A stretch of 52,716 nt of DNA from Halorubrum distributum JCM 10118 (GCF_000337335.1 NZ_AOJN01000053.1:1-52716); one strand, 5' to 3'. Shown: positions 1 to 8,874, numbered from the stretch's first letter. Notes: generated by a model not told the origin, from the sequence alone. Made by a program: numbers and translations.

Positions 1-1
1 A

Positions 2-61
2 GAACTCTACCACAAACCCGGACGAAAAGCGCTCAAACACGCCGTCAAAGCCACTCTCTGA
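2..61 (+). CDS. C-terminal end of an unidentified protein (partial)
   Basis: An open frame enters from the left edge and stops at a TGA at 59-61. It encodes 19 residues beginning ELYHKPGRKALKHAV and ending in ATL. The lysine-rich, regular character suggests a true C-terminus rather than a chance frame, but the stretch is too short to assign a family. The next gene starts 27 nt downstream on the same strand. Confidence 0.4.
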   Translation, partial: ELYHKPGRKALKHAVKATL

Positions 62-88
62 AATCAACAATGTGCTACACAAGAGCGT

Positions 89-286
89 ATGAACGAAGAT
101 CTATTCGTCCGGGTGGTCGGCAGCGGCGTGACGATTGCGATTCTGCTCGTCGCGGGTACGGCGGGCGCGCTGCTGGGCGACGACCCGGACGCGATGTTCG
201 CTTGGGCGATGGTCTGTGCGGTCACCCTCTCGACGGGTTCGATCGCAGCCATCTATCGATTCGGGGACGGGCTGGATTCGATATAG
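89..286 (+). CDS. Small two-helix membrane protein, unknown function
   Basis: A 65-residue protein with two hydrophobic stretches: about residues 10-28 (GSGVTIAILLVAGTAGALL) and 36-56 (FAWAMVCAVTLSTGSIAAIY), joined by the short acidic turn GDDPDA. It should be a small integral membrane protein with a two-helix hairpin. The ATG at 89 is the first good start after the upstream gene's stop. No enzymatic motif is visible and I do not recognise the family. Its short distance from the partial gene at the left edge would allow co-transcription. Confidence is moderate because it is short, but the two-helix pattern is a typical haloarchaeal small-gene layout. Confidence 0.55.
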   Translation: MNEDLFVRVVGSGVTIAILLVAGTAGALLGDDPDAMFAWAMVCAVTLSTGSIAAIYRFGDGLDSI

Positions 287-552
287 TGGAGTGGCGTTCA
301 TCCGCTGCGAATTTTGACGCCGCATCCCGCGGTCATCCAGTTGGATTCGAATATTCCAGCGTACGTTTCCGATAACCCACGTCCGTTCTCTCGATACCGA
401 CCCCGTCGATCCCCCGTTTCGGTGGCGTTTTCCCGGTATTGGGCGGTCGAGAGCGGGGATCTGTTAGTATGGGATTCTCGACGGGGGCTCTGAGCCGACA
501 ATCTTGCGAAAACCGCAGTTGGTATGTCCGCCCATTGATTCCGTAGAGCCAA

Positions 553-1329
553 ATGACTCGAGTGAGCGTTATCGGCTGCGGCAACATGGGGGGTGCCCTT
601 CTCAGAGGGCTCTCCCGCGTTGAGGGGTACCACCTGACGGCGATCGACCTCGACCCCGAGGCGCTCGCCGCGATCGAAGACGCCGCCGACGAGACGACCG
701 AGGACGTGGCGGCGGCGCGCGACGCCGACATCGTCGTCCTCGCGGTGAAGCCCGACGTGGCGCCGGCGGTCCTCGACGACCTCGACCTCCGCGCCGACCA
801 GCAGCTGGTGACGCTGGCCGCGGGCCTCCCCCGCGAGTTCGTCGCCGAGCGGACCGAGGCGCCCGTCGTCCGGATCATGCCCAACCTCGCGGCGGAGACC
901 GGCGACATGGCCGCGGCCGCGACGAACGAGGGCCTCACCGACGAGGTCCGCGCGATGCTCGACGCGGTCGGCGAGTTCGTCGAGGTCGACGAGTCGCTGA
1001 TGCACGTCTCGACCGCGGTCAACGGCAGCGGCCCCGCCTTCGCGTTCTACCTGATCGACGCGATGAAGCAGGGCGGTATCGACAGCGGGCTCGACCCCGA
1101 GCAGGCGGAGACGCTGGCCGCCCAGACGTTCAAGGGGGCCGCCGAGACGGTGTTGCGCGACGACCGGAGCGTCGACGAGCTCATCGACGCGGTCTGCTCG
1201 CCCAACGGGACGACGATCGAGGGGATGGAAGTGCTGTGGGACAGCGAGGCCGACGCGGCGGTCGAAGACGCCGTCGCGGCCGCAGAGCGCCGGTCCCGCG
1301 AGCTCGCCGAGGCGTTCGACGATGCCTGA
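553..1329 (+). CDS. proC: Pyrroline-5-carboxylate reductase (ProC)
   Basis: Catalyses the last step of proline synthesis, NAD(P)H-dependent reduction of 1-pyrroline-5-carboxylate, in the cytoplasm. The 258 residues start with a Rossmann motif ([15 protein letters not shown]), and the C-terminal dimerisation half carries the P5CR signature ([15 protein letters not shown] near residue 157, then [13 protein letters not shown] near 216). Length is normal for the family. The end overlaps the next gene, proB, by 8 nt, so the three proline genes are probably translationally coupled. Gene order C-B-A on one strand supports the assignment. No dedicated regulator or leader is visible in the 266 nt upstream. 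Confidence 0.95.
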   Translation: MTRVSVIGCGNMGGALLRGLSRVEGYHLTAIDLDPEALAAIEDAADETTEDVAAARDADIVVLAVKPDVAPAVLDDLDLRADQQLVTLAAGLPREFVAERTEAPVVRIMPNLAAETGDMAAAATNEGLTDEVRAMLDAVGEFVEVDESLMHVSTAVNGSGPAFAFYLIDAMKQGGIDSGLDPEQAETLAAQTFKGAAETVLRDDRSVDELIDAVCSPNGTTIEGMEVLWDSEADAAVEDAVAAAERRSRELAEAFDDA

Positions 1330-2197
1330 GGACGCGGGCCTCGAGCGGGTCGGCGCGACCGACGGCGAGCGGGTCGAAGCCGCGCGACGGGCGGCGGCCG
1401 CGGCCGACCGCGTGATCGTCAAGGCGGGGACGAACTCCCTGACCGACGAGGACTCCCGGCTCGACCGCGTGAAGCTCGACAAGCTCGTCGCCGACGTGAT
1501 GGACCTCCGCGAGCGCGGCACGGAAGTCGTGTTGGTCTCCTCGGGGGCGGTCGGCGCCGGCACGGGCCGGCTCGACGAGGGGCCTGAGTCGCGCGACGGC
1601 GTCGATTCGATCGTCGAGAATCAGGCGCTCTCGACGGTCGGCCAGGGCCTGTTGATGCGGCACTACACGCAGAGCTTCGAGCGGTTCGACCAGGACGTCG
1701 CGCAGATCCTCGTGACGGGGACGGACCTCGACGCGCCCGAGCGGTTCGACAACTTCACGAACACCGTCGAGACGCTGCTGTCGTGGGGGGTCGTCCCGGT
1801 CGTCAACGAGAACGACGCGGTGGCGACCGACGAGCTGCGGATCGGCGACAACGACATGCTGTCGGCGTCGATCGCGATCGGGCTCGACGCCGACCTCCTC
1901 GTGACGCTCACCGACGTCGACGGCGTCTACACCCGGAACCCGAAGCGGGACGACGACGCGGAGCTGATCGAGGCGGTCGACGACGGGTACGAGCGGCTGC
2001 GGGAGATCGTCGGCGACGGCACCGAGACGGACTTCGGCGGGATCCGCACGAAGGTGGAGGGCGCTCACGACGTGAGCCGCCACGGGATCCCCGCGATCAT
2101 CGCGGGCTCGGCCGAGCGCGACGTGCTGGAGCGGATCGCAGCGGGTAAGCCGACGGGCACGCTATTCGTGCCGAAGACTGGTGACGACGATGAGTGA
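1322..2197 (+). CDS. proB: Glutamate 5-kinase (ProB), without PUA domain
   Basis: Phosphorylates glutamate with ATP to gamma-glutamyl phosphate, the committed step of proline synthesis. The 291-residue protein is an amino-acid kinase fold: [10 protein letters not shown] near residue 36 (nucleotide binding), [13 protein letters not shown] near 72, NENDAV near 162, LTDVDGVYT near 198, and the IRTKVEGA segment near 241. It ends soon after, so the C-terminal PUA domain of the roughly 367-residue bacterial enzyme is absent, a known short form. It begins inside the end of proC, and its TGA lies within ATGAGTGA, which also holds the ATG of proA. Confidence 0.94.
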   Translation: MPEDAGLERVGATDGERVEAARRAAAAADRVIVKAGTNSLTDEDSRLDRVKLDKLVADVMDLRERGTEVVLVSSGAVGAGTGRLDEGPESRDGVDSIVENQALSTVGQGLLMRHYTQSFERFDQDVAQILVTGTDLDAPERFDNFTNTVETLLSWGVVPVVNENDAVATDELRIGDNDMLSASIAIGLDADLLVTLTDVDGVYTRNPKRDDDAELIEAVDDGYERLREIVGDGTETDFGGIRTKVEGAHDVSRHGIPAIIAGSAERDVLERIAAGKPTGTLFVPKTGDDDE

Positions 2198-3545
2198 GAC
2201 AGACGCCGACACGGGAAGCGACGTTGAGGCCGACACGGACGAGCTGGCCCGCCGGGCCGAGCGCGCCGCCCTCCGCCTTGCGAACGCGGACGAGGCGACC
2301 CGAAACGAGGCGCTCCGGTCGATCGCCGACGCGATCCGCGACCGCGAGGCCGAGATCCTCGAGGCGAACGCGGTCGACGTCGAGGAGGCCGAGGCGATGC
2401 TCGCGGACGGCGAGTACACGCAGGCCCTGGTCGACCGGCTGAAGCTGGACGAGGCGAAGATCGAGGATATCGCGTCGATGGTCGAGGCGGTCGCCGAACA
2501 GGACGACCCGCTCGGCGAGACGCTGGCGGCGCGCGAGCTCGACGAGGACCTGGAGCTGTACCGGGTCGCGGTGCCGATCGGCGTCGTCGCGACGGTGTTC
2601 GAGTCGCGGCCCGACGCCCTGGTTCAGATCGCGGCGCTCGCGCTGAAGTCCGGCAACGCCGTCGTCCTCAAGGGCGGCAGCGAGGCGAGCGAGTCGAACC
2701 GGATCCTCCACGAGGCGATCGTCGAGGCGACCGCCGACCTCCCGGACGGGTGGGCCGCGCTCGTCGAGGCCCACGAGGAGGTCGACCGCCTGCTCGAGCT
2801 CGACGACCGGGTCGACCTGGTGATGCCGCGCGGCTCCTCGGAGTTCGTCTCCTACATCCAGGCGAACACCCAGATACCCGTGTTGGGCCACACCGAGGGG
2901 ATCTGCCACGTGTACGTCGACGCGGACGCCGACCTGTCGATGGCAGAGGACGTGGCCTTCGACGCGAAGGTCCAGTACCCGGCGGTGTGCAACGCGGTCG
3001 AGACGCTGCTCGTCCACGAGTCCGTCGCCGACGCCGTCCTCCCTGACCTCGTCGCGCGCTACGAGGCGGCGGGCGTCGAACTGCGCGGCGACGAGCGGAC
3101 GCGCGAGGTCGTCGACGTCGGCCCCGCGACCGACGACGACTGGGACACGGAGTACGGGGACCTCGAACTGTCGATCAAGGTCGTCGACGACGCCTACGAC
3201 GCGATCGAACACGTCAACGAGCACGGCTCGAAGCATACGGAGTCGATCCTCACCGAGGACGCCGAGACCGCCGAGGCGTTCATGACGGGCGTCGACGCCG
3301 CGAGCGTCTTCCACAACGCGTCGACGCGGTTCGCGGACGGCTACCGCTACGGGCTCGGCGCCGAGGTCGGCATCTCCACCGGGAAGATCCACGCCCGCGG
3401 TCCGGTGGGATTGGACGGGCTCACGACGTACAAGTACTACCTCGAAGGAGACGGCCACCTCGTCGCGAGCTACAGCGGCGAGGACGCGCTCCCCTTCACG
3501 CACCGCGACCTCGACGGCGCCGAGTGGACGCCGGGCGGGAGGTAG
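2190..3545 (+). CDS. proA: Gamma-glutamyl phosphate reductase (ProA)
   Basis: Reduces gamma-glutamyl phosphate to glutamate-5-semialdehyde with NADPH, following ProB. It is an aldehyde-dehydrogenase-fold protein of 451 residues. [10 protein letters not shown] near residue 138, the GGSEASESN segment, and the catalytic Cys in [12 protein letters not shown] (about residue 267) are clear, as is the C-terminal [14 protein letters not shown] segment. I chose ATG 2190 because it overlaps the proB stop; an in-frame GTG at 2181 would add only three residues. The N-terminal 30 residues are acidic, as expected for a halophile. Last gene of the operon; the convergent TrkA-like gene ends 30 nt beyond. Confidence 0.95.
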   Translation: MSETDADTGSDVEADTDELARRAERAALRLANADEATRNEALRSIADAIRDREAEILEANAVDVEEAEAMLADGEYTQALVDRLKLDEAKIEDIASMVEAVAEQDDPLGETLAARELDEDLELYRVAVPIGVVATVFESRPDALVQIAALALKSGNAVVLKGGSEASESNRILHEAIVEATADLPDGWAALVEAHEEVDRLLELDDRVDLVMPRGSSEFVSYIQANTQIPVLGHTEGICHVYVDADADLSMAEDVAFDAKVQYPAVCNAVETLLVHESVADAVLPDLVARYEAAGVELRGDERTREVVDVGPATDDDWDTEYGDLELSIKVVDDAYDAIEHVNEHGSKHTESILTEDAETAEAFMTGVDAASVFHNASTRFADGYRYGLGAEVGISTGKIHARGPVGLDGLTTYKYYLEGDGHLVASYSGEDALPFTHRDLDGAEWTPGGR

Positions 3546-3574
3546 CCGGGGCCGACCCCCGGGCCCGACCGGCT

Positions 3575-4228
3575 TCAGCCCTGAAGGAGGTTTAGCACCT
3601 CGTCGGCGACGTCGGGCTCGACGGCGACGACGTAGCGCTCGCCCGGGGTCAGCGACGTGTCTGAGCCGGCGATCCGGTGGCCGTCGGCGTCGGAGACGAC
3701 CAGAGCTCCCGCCGGGAAGCGGACCTCGGCGAGCGACTTCCCCGCGGCCGGCGCCCCCTCTGCGACCCGAATGAGCATGATGTCGAGGTCCCCCGTCACG
3801 TCGGCCAGCGTCTGAACGTCGCTGCCGAGGACCTCGTTCGCCGCCACCCGGGCACCGGCCCGCTCGGGGAACAGCACGGCGTCGACGAACCGCGTGTACG
3901 CCTCGCCGGCGGCCCGGTCGATGCGCGCGACCGTCCGGATCTCCGGAGCCAACTCCGACGCGGCCAGACAGACGGCGAGGTTCAGTCCGGTCTCCCCCGT
4001 GAGCGCCGCGATCGCGTCCGCCCGATCGATCCCCGCCTGTTCGATGATGTCCGGGTTCGTCGCGTCGCCCCGTATCACCGTCGCGACGTACTCGTCGGCG
4101 ATTTCGGAGACGATCCGCTCGTCGCGCTCGATGATCGTCACCTCGTGGCCGCGCTCCGCGAGGATCTCCGCCGTCTGAAAGCCGACGCGTCCGCCGCCCG
4201 CGATCACGATGTTGAGTGCGCTTGGCAT
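3575..4228 (-). CDS. TrkA-N/RCK protein paired with APC permease
   Basis: A cytoplasmic nucleotide-binding regulatory protein of 217 residues. The N-terminal RCK_N Rossmann domain has IVIAGGGRVGFQTAEIL, an acidic strand end (IIERDE) and GDATNPDII; a TrkA-C-like domain fills the last 75 residues (PAAGKSLAEVRF, LTPGERYVVAVE). Such subunits gate or regulate K+ and other cation or amino acid transporters according to NAD(H) or cyclic dinucleotide state. The start at 4228 lies only 4 nt after the stop of the upstream APC permease gene, so the two form an operon and this protein is probably the permease's regulator. A paralogue (5897-6550) lies on the other side of the permease. A longer in-frame N-terminus is rejected because it is arginine-rich and overlaps the permease. 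Confidence 0.85.
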   Translation of the reverse strand: MPSALNIVIAGGGRVGFQTAEILAERGHEVTIIERDERIVSEIADEYVATVIRGDATNPDIIEQAGIDRADAIAALTGETGLNLAVCLAASELAPEIRTVARIDRAAGEAYTRFVDAVLFPERAGARVAANEVLGSDVQTLADVTGDLDIMLIRVAEGAPAAGKSLAEVRFPAGALVVSDADGHRIAGSDTSLTPGERYVVAVEPDVADEVLNLLQG

Positions 4229-4232
4229 TGGT

Positions 4233-5687
4233 TCAGTCCTCCGTCTCCGGGGTGATGTCGGTGTCGGCGACCGCCGGCCCCGCCTCCGGCTCCGCGCGAA
4301 TCCTGTTGAGCGTGAGGTACGCGACGACACCGAGCAGGATCCACCCGGCGCTGAGCGCCAACGCCAACGGGTCCGTCCGCAGCAGGTATTCGACGAGCAC
4401 CCCGGTCAGGACCAGGTTGAGCGCGATGCCGATCAGCGGCGGGGCCGGGTAGAACGGCATCTCGTAGGGACGGTGCATGTTGGGCCGCTCGCGGCGCAGC
4501 CTGATCGCGGCGACGTTGACGATGACGAACGACAGCAGGAAGAAGAGGCTCGACATGTTGCCGGCGCTCTGGGTCGGCAGCGCGACGGAACCGAGCATCA
4601 CCACCGCGCTGGCGAGGATCGCGACGAACGGCGTTCCGTACCGGTGGTGGATCTGGCCGAACGAGGGGAGCAGCTGTCCCTCGCGCCCCATTGAGAACGC
4701 GACCCGCGAGGAGGCGATCACGACCGCGTTCAGCGCGGTCAGCGTCGAGAACACCGCGCCGAAGACGACGAGCGCGCCGCCGTTCTGGATGATAGGGAGC
4801 CCGGTCGGCATGAAGGAGGTCGCCGCCGTGGCGATCCCCGCCTCTCCCGCGTCGGCAAGTCCCTCCGCCCCGAGCGTCCCGACCGCGACCGTCACGACGG
4901 CCAGGTAGACGACCACGGTCACCGCCAGGCTCGCGAAGATCGCCTTCGGGATGTTCTCGCGGGGGTTTTTCACCTCCTCCGTGACGGTGGTAATGAGGTC
5001 GTACCCCTCGAAGGCGATGAACGTGAGCCCCATCGCCGGCAGCACGGCGGCGGCGCCGCTCCCTTCGGGGAACAGCGGCTGGAACTCGGCGCCGGAGAAC
5101 ATCGGCGAGGCCAGTCCGAAGGCGACGAACACAACCAGAATTGTCACCTTGATTATCGTGAACACCGTCTCGGCTTTCCCGCTGGCGGCAGTGGAGACGG
5201 CGTTGAGCGCTACGAGCCCGAACACTGCGACGAACGCCAGCAGAAAGCCGGCCGAAAGCGTCGCGTCGACGACCGGTAAGGTAACAGCGCCGACCTCCTG
5301 CGGCGGGCGGACGAACCCGTACACGTGGAGCAGTTCGAGGAAGTTCGGGGCGAACCCGAGGGCGTACAGCGCGCCCGCGATCATGTAGGCGAACCAGAGC
5401 ATCCACCCCATGATGAACGACGAGAGGTCGTCGAATATCTCGCGGACGAACGCGTACCCGCCGCCGCTCTTCGGGATCGAACTGGCGAGTTCGGCGTACG
5501 AGAGCCCCGTGAACGCGGTGACGACGCCGTTCAGGGCGAAGACGATTATCGCCGCCGGACCGGCTATCTCGGCAGCCAACCCGGTCAACACGAAGATCCC
5601 CGCGCCGATCATCGCTCCCATGCCGATCATCGTCGCGTCGAGCAGCCCCAGTTCCGCCTCCGGGGACCGAGTTTGACTCCCGCTCAT
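4233..5687 (-). CDS. APC-superfamily amino acid/cation permease
   Basis: A 484-residue integral membrane protein of the amino acid-polyamine-organocation superfamily. The first helix carries the diagnostic glycine-rich stretch (DATMIGMGAMIGAGIFVLTG), followed by about eleven further hydrophobic segments with the conserved SYAELAS and GGGYAFVREIF turns, and a C-terminal region rich in Leu/Val/Ala ending in a charged tail. It probably imports an amino acid or another cationic solute by proton or sodium symport; the substrate cannot be read from sequence. I chose ATG 5687 (MSGSQTRS) over a start 45 nt upstream because the extra residues are basic and unlike the family. The TrkA-N gene follows 4 nt downstream and probably regulates it. 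Confidence 0.88.
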   Translation of the reverse strand: MSGSQTRSPEAELGLLDATMIGMGAMIGAGIFVLTGLAAEIAGPAAIIVFALNGVVTAFTGLSYAELASSIPKSGGGYAFVREIFDDLSSFIMGWMLWFAYMIAGALYALGFAPNFLELLHVYGFVRPPQEVGAVTLPVVDATLSAGFLLAFVAVFGLVALNAVSTAASGKAETVFTIIKVTILVVFVAFGLASPMFSGAEFQPLFPEGSGAAAVLPAMGLTFIAFEGYDLITTVTEEVKNPRENIPKAIFASLAVTVVVYLAVVTVAVGTLGAEGLADAGEAGIATAATSFMPTGLPIIQNGGALVVFGAVFSTLTALNAVVIASSRVAFSMGREGQLLPSFGQIHHRYGTPFVAILASAVVMLGSVALPTQSAGNMSSLFFLLSFVIVNVAAIRLRRERPNMHRPYEMPFYPAPPLIGIALNLVLTGVLVEYLLRTDPLALALSAGWILLGVVAYLTLNRIRAEPEAGPAVADTDITPETED

Positions 5688-5896
5688 CGGTTCGGTTCTG
5701 CGTGTCCCGCGTCGTCCATCGTACGCTCCCACCCATCTGATTTAATCACTTTATTTTCGGGGGGAATTTTCCAGACGTAGGAATCGTGACGGGTGCTGAT
5801 AACCCGCTGTTTGAGGATACCTTCTCCGAATCGACGTTCCGAACAGATAGGAACTCCGGGGCGGATTAAAGACGCCACGCGCCGAGGCGCGGCACG
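5688..5896. promoter_or_regulatory. Divergent promoter region, APC permease / second TrkA-N gene
   Basis: The 209-nt gap between the divergent starts is AT-richer than its surroundings. On the plus strand GATTAAAG (5864-5871) lies about 30 nt before ATG 5897, fitting a haloarchaeal TATA box with a leaderless or near-leaderless transcript. On the minus strand AAATAAAG-like and GATTAAATC-like stretches (5738-5757) lie 50-65 nt before ATG 5687. A short hairpin GCGCC-GA-GGCGC sits just before the plus-strand start. Boxes are judged by eye. Confidence 0.45.
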
Positions 5897-6550
5897 ATGA
5901 CCCAAACGAAGCGGTTCGTTATCGCCGGCGGGGGGCGAGTCGGACTACAGACCGCGGAGAACCTCACCGAACAGGGTCACGAGGTCTTGCTGATCGAGAG
6001 AGACGAGGACCGGGTCGAGGAGCTTTCCGACGCATATCTCGGCCCGGTGATCCACGGCGACGCCACGAGCCAGTCGATCCTCAGGCAGGCGGACTTACCC
6101 GACGCCGACGCCATCGCCGCGCTCACCGACAAGACAGAAACGAACACGGAGATCTGTATGACGGCTCACTACCTCGCGCCGTCGATCCGCACGCTGGCCA
6201 GGTCTGAGACCCGGACCGAGCAGGGACACGACGAGGTGGTCGATGCCACGCTCCTCCCGCAGTCGCTCAGTGGCGACCACGCGGCGGACATGCTCACGGG
6301 CGAGGAGATTCGAACGCTGGTGTTCCCCACCGCGGATCTCGACATCGTCGAGCTGACCGTCGCCGAGTCGGCTCCCGTGGCGGGCCACCGACTCGACGAG
6401 GTAGCGCTCCCGTCCGGCAGTCTCCTCATCTCCACGTCGGATCGGGAGGCCCTCGCCGGCCCCGAGACGATGCTGGAGCCGTCGGAGCAGTACATTCTCG
6501 CCGTCGAGTCGGACGTCGTCGACGAAGTGGTGAACCTCTTTCGCGGATGA
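5897..6550 (+). CDS. TrkA-N/RCK regulatory protein, second copy
   Basis: 217 residues, the same length and domain plan as the minus-strand protein at 3575-4228: a Rossmann motif (FVIAGGGRVGLQTAENL), IERDED, GDATSQSIL, then a TrkA-C-like half (LDEVALPSGSLLIS, LEPSEQYILAVE) and a nearly identical tail (DEVVNLFRG against DEVLNLLQG). The two are clear paralogues. It lies divergently from the APC permease and is not followed by its own transporter, so it may act on the same permease or on a K+ channel elsewhere. The TATA-like box 30 nt upstream suggests a leaderless mRNA. The transport-regulation role is from the family; the partner is inferred. Confidence 0.85.
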   Translation: MTQTKRFVIAGGGRVGLQTAENLTEQGHEVLLIERDEDRVEELSDAYLGPVIHGDATSQSILRQADLPDADAIAALTDKTETNTEICMTAHYLAPSIRTLARSETRTEQGHDEVVDATLLPQSLSGDHAADMLTGEEIRTLVFPTADLDIVELTVAESAPVAGHRLDEVALPSGSLLISTSDREALAGPETMLEPSEQYILAVESDVVDEVVNLFRG

Positions 6551-6635
6551 GTGTCGCCGAGGCCGCCACGGACGACCGAAGCGGCCTCACTCTGCGTCTC
6601 GTGGCTGTGCGTGATTTCGCACCGCTTGCCGTGAT

Positions 6636-6647
6636 AGTTGAGACTGG
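6636..6647 (+). repeat. Copy A of the AGTTGAGACTGG motif
   Basis: AGTTGAGACTGG followed by CACTCTCAATGTATA. The same 12-mer with a similar AT-rich tail recurs at 8863 and 11318, and a shorter inverted version at 13444. This copy lies in the 254-nt gap between the TrkA-N gene and the lipoprotein gene, at the point where gene style turns AT-richer. Confidence 0.5.
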
Positions 6648-6804
6648 CACTCTCAATGTATACGCTCTGGGCGACACAGTATTACCTTAAATTACTATCA
6701 CCTGTCAATATCGGGCGTTCTGTATGAACTGGAATGAATTTGTGCCTAACCTGTGGCCGATTTCGGCAATCAACTAAGTTAGATCCCCGGCCAGTACGAC
6801 CTGT

Positions 6805-7956
6805 ATGTTATCGGGTATCTCTCGGAAAGCGTTTCTTCGCGCAACTGGAGTCACACTTGCTGCGACTATCGCAGGGTGCAACAGCACAACAGACAACAGC
6901 GGACCGAACACCAATACACAGACCTCTCCGCAATCCGAACAACAGAATGACGACTCTCCGACGTTCGGTAACTTCTACGTCGGCAACGCAGACACAAGCA
7001 GTAGTACGGTCATCGACGGACGTGCTGAAGTCGTATATACACGGCCCGATACGGCCACCGACAAGTCACCCGTCGTAATGGTGCCTGGCCTTGGGTTGTC
7101 ACCGTATATTTACCGGACGACACCTGACGGTCGACGCGGCTGGGTGGAGTACTTTGCCGAAGCTGGCCACCCAGTGTATGTATTCAACCCGCCTCGAAAC
7201 GTCGATTCAGGTGGCTTAGACACTGCTGCCCTCCAGAGCTCTGACTCTGCGTCACTCTCTCGGTGGTCTATCGATCGAGCATGGCCGACGTGGGGGTTCG
7301 GACCTGAAGTCGGTGACCCATACGAGGACGTTCGATACCCGGTTGAGTCGGTCGACCAACTCGTTGCGTCATTCCCCGCATACGTTAGCACTGGTGGCGG
7401 AGGTGGCGGTAGGCAAGGTGGAAGCCAGACCGGCAGACGTGGCGGCAACCAGAACTCTACATCTGCGGATTCCACTGAGACCACAGATGGAACCCAGACT
7501 GGGTCGACTACCGGAGGTGGCGGTGGGAGTCAGTTCGCATCACCCCAAGAGACTGCCGCTCTAGAGGCGCTTCTCAATCGTGTTGGTCCGGCAGTACTGC
7601 TCGTTCACTCAGCGGGCGGTAGTTCCGGATTCACGGTTGCACAAGCTGTGCCAGACCTCGTTGAACGGATCATCGCAGTTGAGCCGGTCGGTGCGCCGAC
7701 TGACCCGCAAACTGTGGCGGAGATGGGTGGTGATGCACCGTTCATGGGTGTGTATGGCGATTATGTCGACGAGCGTGGGCAGACTGGTCGCAAGGAAGCG
7801 ACCCAGACAACTGCAGAGCTCGCAGGAGAGACAAGTCCCGCATCGACGCTGCTTAACCTTCCGGACGAAGGGATATCCGGAAATACACATCTCATGATGC
7901 AAGACGACAATAACGGTGAAATCGCTGATCGGATTATCTCCTGGATTAGTGACTAA
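6805..7956 (+). CDS. Secreted lipoprotein alpha/beta hydrolase with low-complexity insert
   Basis: 383 residues. The N-terminus is a lipoprotein signal: SRKAFLRATG (a twin-arginine-like motif with RK) then a hydrophobic run ending in the lipobox TIAGC, with Cys25 as the expected lipid-anchor site, followed by a Ser/Thr/Asn/Gln linker. The body looks like an alpha/beta hydrolase: VVMVPGLGLSPYIY (oxyanion strand) and VLLVHSAGGSSG with the putative nucleophile Ser269, then VEPVGAP and, near the end, SGNTHLMMQ, which could supply the catalytic His. Between them, about residues 195-244, is a Gly/Gln/Thr/Ser-rich stretch bounded by runs of glycine. It should act outside the cell as an esterase or lipase-like enzyme; the substrate is unknown. 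The gene is AT-richer than the core genes. Confidence 0.7.
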   Translation: MLSGISRKAFLRATGVTLAATIAGCNSTTDNSGPNTNTQTSPQSEQQNDDSPTFGNFYVGNADTSSSTVIDGRAEVVYTRPDTATDKSPVVMVPGLGLSPYIYRTTPDGRRGWVEYFAEAGHPVYVFNPPRNVDSGGLDTAALQSSDSASLSRWSIDRAWPTWGFGPEVGDPYEDVRYPVESVDQLVASFPAYVSTGGGGGGRQGGSQTGRRGGNQNSTSADSTETTDGTQTGSTTGGGGGSQFASPQETAALEALLNRVGPAVLLVHSAGGSSGFTVAQAVPDLVERIIAVEPVGAPTDPQTVAEMGGDAPFMGVYGDYVDERGQTGRKEATQTTAELAGETSPASTLLNLPDEGISGNTHLMMQDDNNGEIADRIISWISD

Positions 7957-8024
7957 TTCGGGGGTATAGTATCGTTCGGACCGAGACAGAATGTATTTGC
8001 CCCGACCAAATGAATACTCGATAG

Positions 8025-8315
8025 ATGCGGCAGTTGCTCTGGTGGCTCATTGGTGGGTCTCGTGGAGGCCGAAATCGGCTTCGTATCCTCCGCGCACTCA
8101 ACGACCAGCCACGAAACACCAATCAATTGTCGAATGACCTAGATTTGAACTACAAAACAGTGCAGCACCACCTCGAAGTCCTCCAAGAGAGCAATATCGT
8201 GACCACGGAGGGCGACAATTACGGGCAGATGTACTTCCTCTCAGACAGAATGATGAACAACCTCGATATCATGGAAGACGTGGCGGAACAGGCCGGAGTT
8301 GATGATGATGCGTAA
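8025..8315 (+). CDS. Winged-helix transcriptional regulator (ArsR-like fold)
   Basis: 96 residues with a compact winged helix: RNRLRILRALNDQPRNTNQL, then LDLNYKTVQHHLEVLQESNI as the recognition helix region and a wing (TTEGDNYGQMYFL). The pattern is that of haloarchaeal ArsR/MarR-type DNA-binding proteins; no metal-binding Cys motif is present, so it is not an arsenic sensor. The downstream membrane-protein gene overlaps its end. Such HTH plus small membrane protein pairs are common in Halobacteria; the membrane protein may modulate the regulator. The start is the ATG at 8025, about 70 nt after the hydrolase gene. Confidence 0.75.
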   Translation: MRQLLWWLIGGSRGGRNRLRILRALNDQPRNTNQLSNDLDLNYKTVQHHLEVLQESNIVTTEGDNYGQMYFLSDRMMNNLDIMEDVAEQAGVDDDA

Positions 8316-8730
8316 CTGGATCGAGAGTCCACTTGGAACGACAGTAGCGAGTGCGACCATCGCGAGTGGTATCGCACTCTTAGTCGCACTCTTCACATCA
8401 GTTCCGTCCCATGGCCCTCCGTCGAGGGCGCTGTCCTCACAGGTTGAACTGCTCATTCGGATGGAGGTTTTCTTTACAACCCTGAACCTCGTGTTGCTGG
8501 TGACACTCGCAGCTATCTACGTACAGCTTTATCGCGACCTTCCGAACAAGTACACAGCAAGCCTACTTGTGCTAAGTCTCGCGCTGCTCCTATACGCGGG
8601 TACGTCAAATCCAGTAGTACACAACGTCTTCGGCTTCCACCCTCGCCCAAATATCGGCGCGTTCGTGTTTCTCCCGGACTTCTTCATCGGACTTGCCATC
8701 CTGGTTCTTCTCTATCAGAGCCAGACCTGA
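8302..8730 (+). CDS. Four-helix membrane protein partnered with HTH regulator
   Basis: About 142 residues with four hydrophobic segments: near residues 12-32 (VASATIASGIALLVALFTSV), 52-74 (VFFTTLNLVLLVTLAAIYVQL), 86-102 (ASLLVLSLALLLYAG) and 120-138 (FVFLPDFFIGLAILVLLY). No catalytic motif is seen. Three tandem ATGs (8302, 8305, 8308) compete as start; all overlap the end of the upstream regulator gene, which implies coupled translation. It resembles haloarchaeal sensor-like membrane proteins encoded next to winged-helix regulators; I recall such pairs under the DUF7521 name but cannot verify this. Confidence 0.65.
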   Translation: MMMRNWIESPLGTTVASATIASGIALLVALFTSVPSHGPPSRALSSQVELLIRMEVFFTTLNLVLLVTLAAIYVQLYRDLPNKYTASLLVLSLALLLYAGTSNPVVHNVFGFHPRPNIGAFVFLPDFFIGLAILVLLYQSQT

Positions 8731-8831
8731 GTTCGGATCAATCTTTACATTTCTAATATGCCTTTCATAGAATGATTTAGCCGTGTTGAAACCCTTGCTG
8801 ACAAACACGCCAGTGAATATCTGGCTACTCT

Positions 8832-8854
8832 CCCGAAGTCACAACTTCTTCGGG
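8832..8854 (+). terminator. Hairpin, 7-bp perfect stem
   Basis: CCCGAAG (8832-8838) pairs perfectly with CTTCGGG (8848-8854) around a 9-nt loop, about 100 nt after the stop of the membrane-protein gene. It is followed not by a T-run but by a second inverted repeat, so a terminator role is only possible. Confidence 0.35.
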
Positions 8855-8871
8855 GTCTCAGAAGTTGAGAC
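8855..8871 (+). repeat. Inverted repeat GTCTCA-GAAGT-TGAGAC
   Basis: Six-base arms match perfectly around a 5-nt loop. The right arm lies inside motif copy B (AGTTGAGACTGG, 8863-8874), so here the repeated motif forms one side of a hairpin. The structure abuts the hairpin at 8832-8854. Confidence 0.45.
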
Positions 8872-8874
8872 TGG
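8863..8874 (+). repeat. Copy B of the AGTTGAGACTGG motif
   Basis: AGTTGAGACTGG followed by GGCTATTAATGCATA; the tail aligns with copy A (CACTCTCAATGTATA) at AATG.ATA. It lies between the membrane-protein gene and the next small membrane gene. Confidence 0.5.

Noticed and set aside
298-1563. Long minus-strand open frames antisense to proC, proB and proA
   Set aside because: Arg/Val/Asp-rich translations typical of antisense frames in GC-rich DNA; the plus-strand genes are certain.
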